Shown one piece after another: positions 10,170 to 21,695 of a DNA stretch of 38,239 nt. This stretch comes from Scytalidium lignicola (taxonomy: Eukaryota; Ascomycota; Leotiomycetes), in the NCBI GenBank assembly GCA_002812745.2, contig NCSJ02000386.1:1-38239 (forward strand), written 5' to 3'. A program made the translations under genes and the position numbers. Each line of letters starts with the position of its first letter. Position 1 is the stretch's first letter. The notes under the pieces were generated by a model. That model was not told where the DNA came from. It saw only the letters and a program-made list of their open reading frames with translations, and searched no databases.

Positions 10170-12865
10170 ATTCTTTTTCTAGATTGACTTCTTTTAATAT
10201 TAGTATTTNANTGTTTTTTAATACTCTTCAAGTAAATGATTATATTATCAAGATATACTATTATGAATTTCTTTTAAGTATTTTTCTAATATATAGTTTA
10301 TTATTCTTTATTGTATTGTTAGAGTATTGATTATATTAAATGTTATAATTAATAGCTTAAATAATTTGTATTTTGTTTAAATGATAGTTTTCCACTTGTT
10401 ATCTTCTTTAATCTTAACTAGATTAAATGTTGATTATAAGTTTAATTTAGTGAATATAACAGTTCCCTTTAGTTTGTCCATCATTGAATTTATTAATAGT
10501 AAGGAGTATTAATCTTTCTTAGNTTTTACTATTTAAGTGNTTTATAATTATCATAAGGTTATCTTAACAGATTGTCTTTTTTCTTTGTATAGTATAATAA
10601 TACTTTAACTTTGTTATGACTTTCTTTATACAAACCTTTAAGTATAATTTTCTCAAGTAATTATTTCTTTATTACCTTATCCTCAGTGAAAGTTATTTGA
10701 TAAATTAGTTTATAAATTAGTCTGAACTTCTCTTTAAGCTTTATCTTATGATTTTATAATTTATACTTAGGTAAAGCTAAATCATTAAGTTTTTCTATGA
10801 ATAACTTTAGTTATTCATGATATTCTTTAAGAATATGTTTTAAGGTTTTGTTGACATAAATAACTCTTAAGGACATTGAGTTTTGNTTTTTCTTTTAGGA
10901 AAGTAATTTTATTTGTTTTCTAATTAATTATTAGATTATACTTCTTTATTTATTTGANTTTTTAATATAACCTGATAACTTCTTAATTGTGTAATATTAA
11001 AGATATTCTTTCTTGATGATTATTGTTAATTCTCATGTTTAGTTTGTAAGTTTAAACATTGATTACTCTCTTGATTATATTATTATTCATTAATGATATT
11101 AAGTAATTGTCTTTCTTAACTCTTATACTAAGTTCTAGTTATTTTATAACTTGTTTATTGATAAAGTTTCTTTTAGCTCTTGAATTGATCAAGGCCTTTA
11201 CTAGTTTTCTACATAGTTTTATGTTTATGTATAATGAACTTTTATTGTTTATAAAGTAAAGATTAATGTTTCTAGTATTATTAACTGATATATTATCTTT
11301 GATTTCCAGATCTTTAATATTCTTTTAAAGTTCTTTAAATAATATTGTTTGTCTTTTTACAAGGTCTTTTAACCTTAGTCCATTTAGGCTTTTATTGTTC
11401 ATGAATATATATACATCTTATATTAATTTTGTTATTTCATTTCTAAGGTGTTCNTTTTATTTTAATGATAAAGATATTACTTTTCTTAGAAATTCNTTTT
11501 TATAACATTCAAAGGGTATGTTATTACTTCTTAGTTGAATTGTTAATTGATTCTTTGTATTTACTTGTCTTCTCTTAGTATTATAATAAGTAATTTCAAA
11601 GGTAATGAATCTTCTTTTAGTTTATTAACTAAAGGTAAAGTTTTTACATTTTAGTTAGTTTGTTTGATAATGATTTTAACAGGTTCTCTTTGTTCTTGTT
11701 AAGAATAATATTATTTAATTTTAAGTAATTGTTTTATTGATTTTCTTAAGTCTTAGATTTCTTTGTACATTGTTTTTACTTTTGATTAGTCTTGTTAAAA
11801 AGTTATTATTAGAAGTTCTTCTTATTATAAGTTATATTGTTCTTATATAATATAGCTTAATCCTTCTTCTATTACTATCTAAGCATCCTTAGGCATTTAG
11901 TCAAAGTTATCTTGGATCTAAGTTCTTTTTACTAGTAAGAAGGACTTATGTATTCTTTTCTTTATAATAATGCTTTAAAGGTTAGTCTTATAGACTAGAA
12001 TAAGATCCTTTAGATTGAATTCTTGTTTTATAACAGTTGCTTCCTTTTATTACATAGTTTTATAAAGTTGACTTTTGTCTAAGATTTCTTATCCTTTTAA
12101 TTCTTGTATGTTAATTGTTAGATAGTATTTTAAGATTAATGTTTTCTTGGAAATAGGATATTATTTTATTAGTATAATCTTAAAGTTTGTTAGCATAATC
12201 ATTTAGATTCTACTAACCTTTAAAATTGATCTTTATCTATTTGTATTCTTAGTTTCTTCTTTGTCTTAAGAATGTTTTGTATATTAAGTCTTTTTCATTG
12301 TTATAAATGTTGCTTTATTGACTTTCTCATTAGATATTTCTTCTGAGTTTAAGCTTTCTTCTTTTGATGATTTTGATAAGATATCTTAGATTCTTAGGAT
12401 TCTTATGACTTTAACTTTAATTAATGTACTTAACTTGTTATCCTTCTTATAAGTATTTGTTATATGTTTAAGAAGTTTATACTTAAAATATAATTTGTTT
12501 TTTCTTCTCTTGTTAAGTTCTTCAAAGAAGATTTCAAAGGAATTCTTTTTTTTTGCTTTTTTCTTTTAAAGTACTTTTTTCCNTTTTTTTTTAAAGGTTT
12601 TCCCTTTCTTTATAATATTTAACTTTATAAGGTTTTCTTAATCCTTCTTATTATTAGTCTTTCTTTTGTTAAAGTATGATTTATTCTTTTTGTCCAAGAT
12701 CATCTTATATTGTTTATTCTTGATCTTAATAGATAAATTAACAAGAATATTAAATGTAATAATTATAAGTTGTTAATATAGTTCTTCTTTGATAAAGTCT
12801 TTTAACTTAATTTTATATTGATATATATATACTTCTTCTTCTTAGTTGATTGATATNNTATATTN
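10170..12865 (-). pseudogene. second gypsy fragment, mid-gag to RT
   Basis: Aligns with 13780-16520 of the same composite over its whole length, so gag (from the retrotrans_gag domain), zinc knuckle, protease and RT occur twice in tandem orientation. The knuckle near 12490-12450 has lost its second Cys and its last His (Cys and His to Tyr). The protease motif reads ALINSRA, with catalytic Asp changed to Asn at 11184-11186. RT motifs are barely legible. The right end falls at a group of N near 12857-12868, and the left end is a jump to unrelated sequence near 10170. There is no LTR of its own. Confidence 0.75.
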
Positions 12866-12879
12866 NTAATAAAGTATTC

Positions 12880-15690
12880 TATTCCTTTTCCTTTTTAATT
12901 ACTTTTCTAATTTGATTAGCTTATTACTTGTTTATTATTATTATAATAACTATAAGTTGTCCTTTATTGTATATTAAGAATTTATTCTTGTCTTCCTTCA
13001 ATATAAGTTTANTTCTTCTTTTTTCTTTGGCTAAGTACTTAGGTTTTCAGCTTAAAGTGTCTACTCTCTTATTGTTTTCACCTTTGACATGAGTAATCTT
13101 AAAATCATACTCAGATAGCTTCTCTGCTTATTATACTTGTCTTGTATTTAACTACTTAGTTGTTATGAAGTATTAAAGGTTATAGTAATCCAAAAGTATA
13201 TTTATTGTCTTATTAGATTTAATAACATACATTCTTTAATACTTCAAAGCTTTTACAATAATTAGTATCTCCTTATCTGATGTTTGATAATTTCTTTCCA
13301 TAATATTTAGCTTTCTTGACCAAAATGTTAATAATACTTAGTAATGTCATTTACTAATCTATTATGATTATGATAGTATAACTCTTAATGCTATATCAGA
13401 GGCATTAGTTTTAATTCTTATTCTTCTTTTTAAGTTGAAGATTCTTAAGAAGTCTCCTTTCATAAAAGCATCCTTAATACTTTAGAATACTTCTTTTACA
13501 ATGTTATTCCATTCATAGGCTTGATCTTTCTTTGTGAGTTTAATCAATAGTATAAAGATCTTAGAATAGTCTTTTATAAATCTTTGGTAATAATTAGCCA
13601 ACTTTAAGAAACTTTGTAATTACTTAATAGTCTTAAGTAGTTCTTATTCTTTAATTACTTGAATCTTATCATCAAAGGTTTTTATTCTCTCTTTAAAAAT
13701 ACAATGTCTTAAGAACTGAATTTGTTCTTTGTAGAACTTATATTTTACTAGTTTACAGTACAATCTTACCTTTTACAATGCTTGTAGAATAAACTTGACA
13801 TACTCTTTATGTTCTTTAATACTCTTTGAGTATATGATTATATTGTCAAGATATATCATTATGAATTTCTCTAGGTATTTTTTTNAATATTTAGTCTATT
13901 ATTCTTTATTGTGTTGTTAGAGTATTAGTTATACTGAACATCATGACTAATAACTTAAATAATTTATATTTTATTCGAATAACAACTTTCCATTTGTTAC
14001 TTCTTTTAATCCTAACTAGATTAAACATTGACTATAAGTCCAACTTGATGAATATAATAACTCCTTTCAGCTTGTCCATCATTATATCTATTAATAGTAA
14101 GGGGTATTAATCTTTCTTAGTTTTATTATTCAAGTGTTTGTAGTTATCACAAGGTTGTCCTAATAGATCATCTCCTTTCCTTGTATAATGCAATAGTATT
14201 CTGGCTTTATTGTAACCTTCTTTGTACAAACCTTTAAGCATCATTTTCTTGAGCAACTACTTCTTCATTACCTTGTCTTCAGCAAGAGTTGTTTGATAGA
14301 TTAGTCTGTATACTAATCTGAACCTCTCTTTAAGCTTTATCTCATGATCTTATAGTTTATGCTTAGGTAAGGTTAAATTATTAAGTCTTTCTGTGAATAA
14401 CTTTAATTATTCATAATATTCTTCAAGTATATATTTCATAGTTTTGTTAATATAAACAACTTTTAAAGATATAGTTTCTTTTAAGAAGGTAATTATACTT
14501 GTTCTCTAATCGATTATTAGATTATATTTCCTTATCTATTCAATTCCTAATATAACTTAATATGTTCTTAACTTTATAACATCAAAAGATATCTTTTCTT
14601 GATGGCTTTTGTTATACTTTATATTTAAGTTCTGAGTTTGAACATTAATATGCTTTTGAACCTTAGTACTATTCATTAATGATATTAGATAATTATTATC
14701 CTTAACTTTTNATGTTAAGTCTAAATTGTTTTATAACTTGTTCACTGATAAAGTTCTTTTTAACTTTTAAATTGATCAAAGCCCTTATTAGCTTTTTGCA
14801 CAACTTTATATTTATATATAATAAACTTTTATTGTTCATAGAATAAAGATTGACATTTCTAGTATTGTCAATTGACATATTGTTGTTGATCTTTAGAACT
14901 TTAACGTTTTCTTCTAATTCCTTGAATAGTATTATTTATCTTTTAATAAGGTTTCTTAGTCTTAGTCCATCTAAGCTTTTATCATTCATGAATGTATGTG
15001 TATCTTATACTTATTTTACTATTTTATCTTTAAGATGTTCTCTTATCTTAATGATTGAAATATCATTTATTATAGGAATTCTTTTTACAGAATTCAAAGG
15101 ATGTATTACTACTTCTTAGTTGAACTGTTTATTGATTCTTTGTATTAATTCATCTTCTCTTGGTAATACAATAAGTATTTTCAAGGATAATAAATCCTCT
15201 TTTAGTTTATTAATTATAAGTAAAGCTTCTTCATCTTAATTGGCTTGTTTGACAACAATCTTAATCAGTTCCCTTTGTTCTTGTTAAGTATAGTATTGTT
15301 TAGCTTTAGGCAGTTGTTTTATTGATTTTCCTAGACTTTAGATTTCTTTATATTATGTTTTTACTTTTAAATAGTCTTGTTAGAATGTTATCATTAGAAG
15401 TTCTTTATGTTGTACATTGTATCTTCCTTATATAACATGGCTTAACCCTTCTTCAATTATCATCTAGGCTTCTTCAAGCATCTAGTTGAAGTTATCTTGG
15501 ATTTGAGTTCTTTTTACTAATAAGAAGAACTTGTATAATCTCTTCTTTATAATGATACTCTAGAGGTTAGTCTTATAAACAAGAGCAAGATCTCCAATGT
15601 TAAGTTTATATGCTTTAACAATCACTTCTTCTTATTATATAATTCTGAAAAGCTAGTTTTTATCCAAGATCTCTTATCCTCTTAGTCTTC
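12880..15690 (-). pseudogene. gypsy protease, reverse transcriptase and RNase H relic (composite element)
   Basis: Domains read on the minus strand. The retropepsin block is RALINLKVKKNFISE near 14785-14740, with catalytic Asp as Asn (14771-14773). The RT approach is ARILLHYTRKGDDLLGQP near 14205-14150. The RT palm motif YPLLLIDIMMDKLKG (about 14107-14063) is followed by FIKLDL and NKWKVVIRIKYKLFK, matching the Ty3/gypsy RT pattern. The connection/RNase H block has TIKQLQSFLKLANYYQRFIKDYSK (about 13630-13560), then LTKKD, WNNIVKEVF and KTNASD. RNase H ends with KITHVKGENNKRVDTLS near 13090-13040, like 'RPGKENxxADALSR'. The frame then breaks off at 12880, where integrase should begin. Multiple stops. 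Confidence 0.85.
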
Positions 15691-17312
15691 TTATGCTAAT
15701 CATGAGATAATATTTCAAGACTAACAATTCCTTAAAAACAGGATATTGTTCTGTTAGTATAGCCTTGAAGTCTAATAGCATAATCATTCAAATTTTACTA
15801 ACTCTTAGAATTGATCTTCATCTACTTTGGCCTTTGTTCTGGTTGTTATTTTGAGGGTATCTTTTATATTAAGTTCTTTTCATAAGTACAGAATTTATTT
15901 CAAGGATTCTTGTTATTATTATCTTGTTTGCATTAGTCTTGATGACATAGTATAATATGGTTATTAAATCCTGGTAATCTTCTTCTTCTAAGGAGTTATT
16001 TTCCTTGCTTAAGCTTTCTTCATCTGAAGATTCTGACAAAATATCCATAATTCTCAGAATTCTCATAACTTTAACTTTAATTATTATACTCAACTTATTG
16101 TCCTTCTTATGGATATTTGCTATATATCCAAGAAGTTTACACTTAAAACATAACTTGTTTTTCCTTCTTTTATCAAGTTCTTCAAAGGAGATTCTAAAGG
16201 AATTCCCCTTTTTACCCTTTCCTTTAAAGTGCTTTTTTCCCTTTTCCTTAAAAGTCTTTCCTTTCTTCATAATATCTAACTTTATAAGATCTCCTTGATT
16301 CTTCTTGTTGTTAGTCTTTCTTCGGTTGAAGTAAGATCTTCCTTTCTTGTCCAAGATCATCTTATATTGTTCATTCTTAATCTTAATAGACAAATCAACA
16401 AGGGCGTCAAAGGTAATGACTGTAAGTTGTTAATATAATTCTTCTTTGATGGAATCCTTTAATCCAGTCTTATACTAGTGTATATATGCCTTCTCTCCTC
16501 AGTTGACTAATATTGTATACTAGTGATAAAGTATTGTATATTCACTAGGGCTCTTGGTTTGTCTGAGGTGAGTTAATTGTCTTTTAGCATTCCTTTTTTC
16601 ATCAACATCCTTATACAAGTGTTTAAGTTCCCTTGTGTAGTTTTCCCAACTCTTAAGGATGCTTTTTACTCTTTAGTTTGTTGTTCCTCTGTTTGTAGTA
16701 AACCATTTATCCTTAAAGGGTTAAAACCAAGTTTTAGCTACTCTTCTTAAGTATGTTGATGCTTACAAAACCTTATATGTATCTCCAGGCAGTAAGTGAT
16801 TGTTCAATACCAAATAAGTTCTTGTCTGAGCAAAATATGCTTTTAACTTTTTTTCTGTCCTTATAAAACAAGTTTAGTCTAGTGATTTTAACTTCTTTAA
16901 AAGTTGTCATTAAGATTTGTTTAATGTTATTCTCTGATTTAGAATTTGAATTAAGGTTTAGACTTAGAGCTTTTAATATTAAATCTAAGTTTAAGTTGGA
17001 TTTAAGTAATAAAGATGTTAGTTTCTTTTTTNATAACTTTTGATAATTCTTTAACAGTTAATCTTTCTATTAACTTAATAAGTTACTTTGATAATATAAC
17101 AACTTCCTTTAATTCTCCTTCTTAAATGTTAGTTTCCTTGATAATTTAGTTTTTATTTTAGTCTTCTTCAGAATTATCTTCAGAATTTTCCTCAGATTCT
17201 TCTTTAAATTCCTCTTTAGAATCTTCTTCAAAGCTTTTTTNCAAAACTTTCTTTAAGTTGTTATTCATTGTTATTATCTACTAATGTATTTGTTTTCAAA
17301 TCTTAACTTATC
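15690..17312 (-). pseudogene. gypsy Gag relic with zinc knuckle (composite element)
   Basis: Gag of the composite element. The start codon position (17312-17310 region) is mutated. A Glu/Ser-rich N-terminus lies near 17270-17150. The capsid-like domain follows near 16850-16480. The best-preserved part is a 174-codon stop-free stretch at 16393-15869: a basic Lys-rich segment, the zinc knuckle CFKCKLLGYIANIH at 16150-16109, and an acidic SESSDEESLSKENNSLEEE tail. The knuckle's middle His is Tyr here, but other copies keep it. The last ligand is His rather than Cys. Gag would form the virus-like particle and bind element RNA; this copy cannot be made as a full protein. Confidence 0.85.
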
Positions 17313-17332
17313 AAGATAATTAGTATTTAAAA

Positions 17333-17690
17333 TATTATAAAACTACATTATCTAAGTCATTAGATAACCTAAGTAAGGTAGATGTTTAAGGACAATGGAA
17401 ATAAAAGATACTTAAGTAGACAATTAAGTCAAAGGTAAGATCTAATAATATATTTAAGTTGAACATAAAGAGTTTACTCTTATATTCTTATAGTATGCTT
17501 ATATAAATAATGAAATGCAGTTAAACTTCTAAACTCCTAAGTCCTTAAATCTTAAGCTAATAAACCTTGGACTTTCTAAGTCTTAAATCCTTATTATGTA
17601 ATAGTTTAATTGTTAAGTTCTCTTGTATACTATATCTATACTAAGCCTTAGGCTTATACTAATTAGTATGTTATAATAAAACTTATAACA
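17333..17690 (-). repeat. gypsy LTR, 358 bp (5' LTR of the composite)
   Basis: End-to-end match to the other gypsy LTRs. On the plus strand its right end, ACTTATAACA, is followed directly by pogo copy B interior sequence at 17691. Confidence 0.87.
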
Positions 17691-18820
17691 TTAATATATA
17701 ACTTTTTTTATGATTATACTTATATAATCAAAATATCTTAACATTTAATAGTTAAAGAATATGTATAAGATATAATAAAAACCTTAGTAGAATAATATGA
17801 TATTAATAAGCTAATTTAATAAATTCAAATGATTTATAAAATTTATAACTGTTTAAAAGAAGAATCTTTAATTCTATTAGTTAATTTATTTTTAAATTAA
17901 TATATATTTGACTTTTAAAGTCTAAAATTCCTTCTTTTACTCTTGAAAATCAAATAAAATAATATAACTAATAAACTTTAATATTATTATTAGTATACCT
18001 TGATATAAAAGAAAGTATAATAATATCTTCAAGAAGGTTATTATATACTTAATTTTCTATAATCCATATGCTTTTTACAAGAATAATCAGTAGAATAAGA
18101 GTTCTTTTATCTGTAGATATATATTCTATAATTGTAAGAGATTTATAATTTTGAAAAGTACTTTTATATAACTAATACTTTATTAGTAAAACTATGTATT
18201 TACTTAAATATATTTATCTTTAATATCTTTTTAATTTTAACTGATACAATAACTTATTCTTCTTTAACTATATTAATCCAAAAGCTTATTTTATCCATAT
18301 TATAAATATTTCCTTGTAAAACCTTGTTTTCATGTTGAAGATCATTATATTTTAAAAATCATTACTTTATTACCTCTTTATCTTGAGCTTGAATTTGTTC
18401 CTTTTTGATAAGTTTAGTTGTAATTATATAAAACTTAAGATTTACTTTTAAGAAGTTATACATTCATTATATTGATGGTTTTGTATTGTCTTCATAAAAG
18501 AAAGTTATTACTTTGAGAAGTATAACCTTATTTAATAAGTTATCATTATATACTTATATTTTAATATAAGAATGTAATGCTTCGATTTGATAAGGCTTCA
18601 AAAAGGAAGAGTATCCTCTAGACTATATAACTTTCTTTGTAAACTTCAAACAACATTAAATTACTTTTCGAAGAGTATTAATCTTAACGTTGAATATATA
18701 TGTAATAGTTATAATAGTAACTTGATTGGTAAAATCTTCTTGATTGGTAAAATACTAGTTAATAGCATCTTTCAATTATTTGTCATCAAGTTTAGTTATT
18801 ATAGAACTAGTTCTTGTTAT
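17691..18820 (-). pseudogene. pogo transposase relic (copy B)
   Basis: Minus-strand transposase remnant. The start codon equivalent at 18820-18818 is ATA instead of ATG. Order and spacing follow copy C, including the conserved Asp block near 18300 (reading NMDK on the minus strand). The C-terminal region is missing because the gypsy LTR abuts at 17690. Stops throughout. Confidence 0.75.
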
Positions 18821-18955
18821 TTTAAAAGGTATATTGATTGAAAAATATATGGTGTTAGTAGTAGAAATACATAATAGAAGTATACATTTTTAATGTTTAG
18901 GTTTTATGAAAGGTAACTGATTTATTTGAGGTGATCGAATATTTTTNACTAACTA
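17691..18955 (-). mobile_element. pogo element copy B, main part
   Basis: Aligns with the interior and right side of copy C from the equivalent of 20066 onward. Its left part is missing at the gypsy LTR junction. Its right terminal repeat is split by copy C, and the last 53 bp of copy B are found at 21392-21444, beyond copy C. Confidence 0.87.
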
Positions 18956-19059
18956 ATAATTGGTTATACTTGGAGGTAGGAAAATATCATTTACTAACCA
19001 TTTAAAAGTAGTTGGTAAAAAAACTCTATCACCTTAAAAAAGTCTATCATCTTTTGCAA
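18956..19059 (+). repeat. left terminal inverted repeat of pogo copy C
   Basis: Reverse-complement match to 21282-21389 with only transitions and poly-A length differences. It holds two copies of a CCATCACCT-like motif (as CTATCACCT and CTATCATCT). Confidence 0.9.
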
Positions 19060-19249
19060 GATAGCTAAGATATGTAAATTGCTATATAAATTCTATCTAA
19101 ATAAAGGAAGATATATTTGTTATGATGAAATAACTACTTTAATTCTACAAAATCTTGATCTATCCATAACAGCTTTATATTCTCTGTTTCTTATGATAGT
19201 TCAGTAGTAATAATAGAGTTAATAATAAGATCTTTTATAATAGTAACTA

Positions 19250-21199
19250 ACCTTAGAAAAGGGGGTTTTATTCTTATATATATATTTTCTAGTATAATAT
19301 TAATATCTTTGTCTTTGTCTTTGTCAAATAGAATAATAGATCATTGAATTATAATTGGATTAACTAGTATATTAAATGTTTTAAGGTATAATTCTAATAG
19401 TATAAAATACTCTTTATTCTTCTTATATTAAGTAATTTTTNACAATTATAACTTTATATTCTCTTTCCTTTACTTTTTTATATCTTCAAGTTTTTTAAAT
19501 ATATCTTTTTAAGCTGTATTTCTTGCTTCTTTTATAGTNATTTTAACTTATTTCTTTAAAGTTAACTCTTCTTACTTCTTCTTTTCTTTAATCAATTTAT
19601 AAAAATTGAATATAATATCTTTATACTTAGATTTAGTTATTCTCTTTTTATTTCTTACTTTTGTTATATTTAATTCTTTCTAACTTGTTATAGTTATAAC
19701 TTGTTTAAGTTAAGTAAGATTTATTAACTTAAGAGTATATTTAATGCCTTTAATCGTTAACAAGAAATGTTGTGTAAAAGGGTTAGAAAACACTTTTAGA
19801 ATATGATTTTCAAGCTTTTTTAATACTTGAATATTATATTGTACAATTTTAAGTGTAAAAGGAAGAGTTAGAAGTATTAATTCTTCTAAGCAAATAAGAA
19901 TAGAATAAGATCAAAGTTAAGAAAGTGCTTTTTTAACATTAATTAACTATATATTACTATTGTGAAAAACATAATATATAATATCTTTTTATAAAGTTTG
20001 TTCTTAAATATTAGCTAAATCATAAAGAAAGGAAATTATTATATATTTAAGCTTAAAGCGTTAAAGTACTTATTGTATAGTTTTTTTNATAATTATATTT
20101 ATATAGTTGAAATATCTTAATGTTTAACAATTAAAGAATATGTATAAGATGTAATGGAAATCATAATAGAATAATATGATATTAAGTTGTTAATTTGATA
20201 AATTCAAGTGATTCATGAGATTTATGATCATTTAAAAGAAGAAGCTTTGTTTCTATTAGTTAATTTGTCTTTGAATCAATATATATTTATCTTTTTGAGT
20301 TTAAAACTCCTTCTTTTACACTAAAGAATCAAATAAAGTAATATAACTAATGAACTTTGATATTATTATTAGTATAATTTGATGTAAAAGGAAGTATAAT
20401 AACATTTTCAAGAAGGTTATTATATACTTAATTTTTTATAATCTATATGCTTTTTACAAGAATAATCAGTAGAATAAGAGTTTTCTTATTTACAAATATA
20501 TACTTGATAATTGTAAAAGATTTACAATTTTAAAAGGTACTTTTATATAACTAATACTTTATTAGTAAAACTATGTATTTACTCAAATATATTTATCTTT
20601 AATACCTCTTTAATTTCAACTGAAATAATAATTTGTTCTCCTTTAATTACATTAATCCAAAAGCTTGTTTTATCCATATTATAAATATTACTATGTAAAA
20701 CCTTGTTTTCATGTTGAAGATTATTATATTTCAGGAACTATTACTTTATAACCTCCTTATCTTAAGCTTAAATCTATTCTTTTTCAATTAGTTTAGTTGT
20801 AATTATATAGAATTCAAGATGTGTTTTTAGAAAGTTGTATGCTTATTATAACAATAATTCTGTATTGTCTTTATAAAGGTATATTGCTGCTCTAAAGAAT
20901 ATAACCTTGTTCAATAAGTTGTTATTGTATACTTATGTTTTAATATAAGGAAGTAATGCTTTGACTTGGTAAGGCTTCAAGAAAGGAGATCATCTTATAA
21001 GCTGTTTAAGCCCTTTTACAAGAGTTAAACAATGTTAGATTACAGTATGAAGTGTATTAATCTTAACCTTGAATATGCATGTAATAACTGTAATAGTAAC
21101 TTGATTGTTAAGGTCATTTTGGTTGTTGAAATACTATTTAATAACATCTTTTAATAGGTTGGCATCAGATTTAGTCATTACAGAACGGGTCCTCGCCAT
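19250..21199 (-). pseudogene. pogo DDE transposase relic (copy C)
   Basis: The minus-strand start ATG at 21199-21197 begins MARTRSVMTKSDANLL. An N-terminal DNA-binding region follows. The DDE core (PF03184-type, CENP-B/pogo) has the first Asp in NIYNMDKTSFW (codon 20672-20674; the usual Glu after it is Lys). The second is in NDHKSHESLEF (codon 20227-20229). The block FPLHLIHILxLLNIKIFQLYK matches 'PPHTTHLLQPLDVGVFxPxK', its third Asp now Asn (codon 20122-20124), giving D-35-D spacing. A basic C-terminal tail continues to about 19250; the true end is unclear. Stops arise mostly from CAA/CAG-to-TAA/TAG changes. It would cut and paste the element at TA sites if intact. Confidence 0.87.
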
Positions 21200-21281
21200 T
21201 TTAAGAAGTATATCAATTGAAAATTGTATAATGTTAACAGTACAAACATATAATAGAGGTATACAATTTCAATGTTTAAGA

Positions 21282-21389
21282 TTCGCAAAAGGTGATGGAC
21301 TTTTTTTGAGGTGATGGAGTTTTTTTTTACCAACTACCCTTAAGTAGTTGGTAAATGATATTTTCCTACCTCCAAACATAACCAACTAT
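21282..21389 (-). repeat. right terminal inverted repeat of pogo copy C, with subterminal motifs
   Basis: Contains a direct pair of GGTGATGGA motifs, each followed by a T run (about 21291-21299 and 21311-21319). Next is the palindrome ACCAACTAC-CCTTAA-GTAGTTGGT at 21329-21352, and then the outer arm. These are candidate transposase-binding sites. Confidence 0.85.
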
Positions 21390-21391
21390 TA

Positions 21392-21444
21392 CCCTTAAGT
21401 AGTTGGTAAGCGATATTTTCTTACCTTTAAGTACAACCAACTAT
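21392..21444 (-). mobile_element. distal end of pogo copy B terminal repeat
   Basis: A 53-bp near-duplicate of the last bases of copy C, displaced from the rest of copy B by the insertion of copy C. It ends ACCAACTAT followed by TA (21445-21446), the outer target site of copy B. Confidence 0.85.
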
Positions 21445-21501
21445 TATATAACAATTTATTCTTTAAATTTAATTTTATAATTTAATAACCACATAAGTTA
21501 T

Positions 21502-21695
21502 TGTCAATTTATCTATAACATAAAGTACAGTATACAATTATACATAATATACTCATTATACTATTCTATAGTTGTTATACAATTAAGGGTAAGAGGGTAA
21601 AGTTATAAGAGCTTTACTCATTCCTATTACTTAATCAGGATTAACTTACAAGAGTATATGAATATCACATGTACATAACTATTATTCTACTAACA
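21502..21695 (-). repeat. copia LTR, 194 bp (3' LTR of copia copy 1)
   Basis: Full-length match to the 26024 LTR. The sequence to its right matches the 3' end of copia pol in the same order as at 26218, so this is the 3' LTR of a minus-strand element whose remainder is cut at 23878. Confidence 0.88.

Larger units (their letters stand above)
9007..17690 (-). mobile_element. composite Ty3/gypsy element bounded by two LTRs
   Basis: The 5' LTR is at 17333-17690 and the 3' LTR at 9007-9365, with a purine tract directly before the 3' LTR as expected of an intact 3' end. Reading leftward from 17312: gag, protease, RT and RNase H (to about 12880), then a second gag-to-RT fragment (12865-10170), then an antisense cysteine-rich gene relic (9508-10066). 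No integrase was found, although it should follow RNase H, so part of pol has been lost or replaced. The outer flanks (AAGGA before 9007, TTAAT after 17690) do not form a 5-bp duplication. The two LTRs may therefore belong to different insertions. Confidence 0.7.
18956..21389 (-). mobile_element. complete pogo element copy C, 2434 bp
   Basis: Bounded by TA duplications at 18954-18955 and 21390-21391. Terminal inverted repeats of about 104-107 bp (18956-19059 and 21282-21389) start ATAGTTGGTTATG in their less mutated form. It is inserted inside the right terminal repeat of copy B: the B sequence breaks at ACTAACTA and resumes as CCCTTAAGTAGTTGG after 21391. The transposase is on the minus strand. 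It is longer than classical Fot1 (about 1.9 kb), mainly because of the long terminal repeats and C-terminal region. Confidence 0.92.

Noticed and set aside
14850..16298. Plus-strand open frames at 14850-15119 and 16005-16298
   Set aside because: Both lie opposite well-identified minus-strand protease and Gag sequence and have low-complexity Leu/Ile/Ser composition typical of antisense reading.
18587..21314. Plus-strand open frames at 18587-18841 and 21105-21314 as possible small secreted proteins
   Set aside because: They are antisense to the N-terminus of the pogo transposase in copies B and C. AT-rich TE blocks in plant pathogens can hold effectors, but no signal peptide or Cys pattern supports one here.
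21338..21444. A 55-bp tandem repeat
   Set aside because: Explained fully as the end of pogo copy C followed by the displaced end of copy B.
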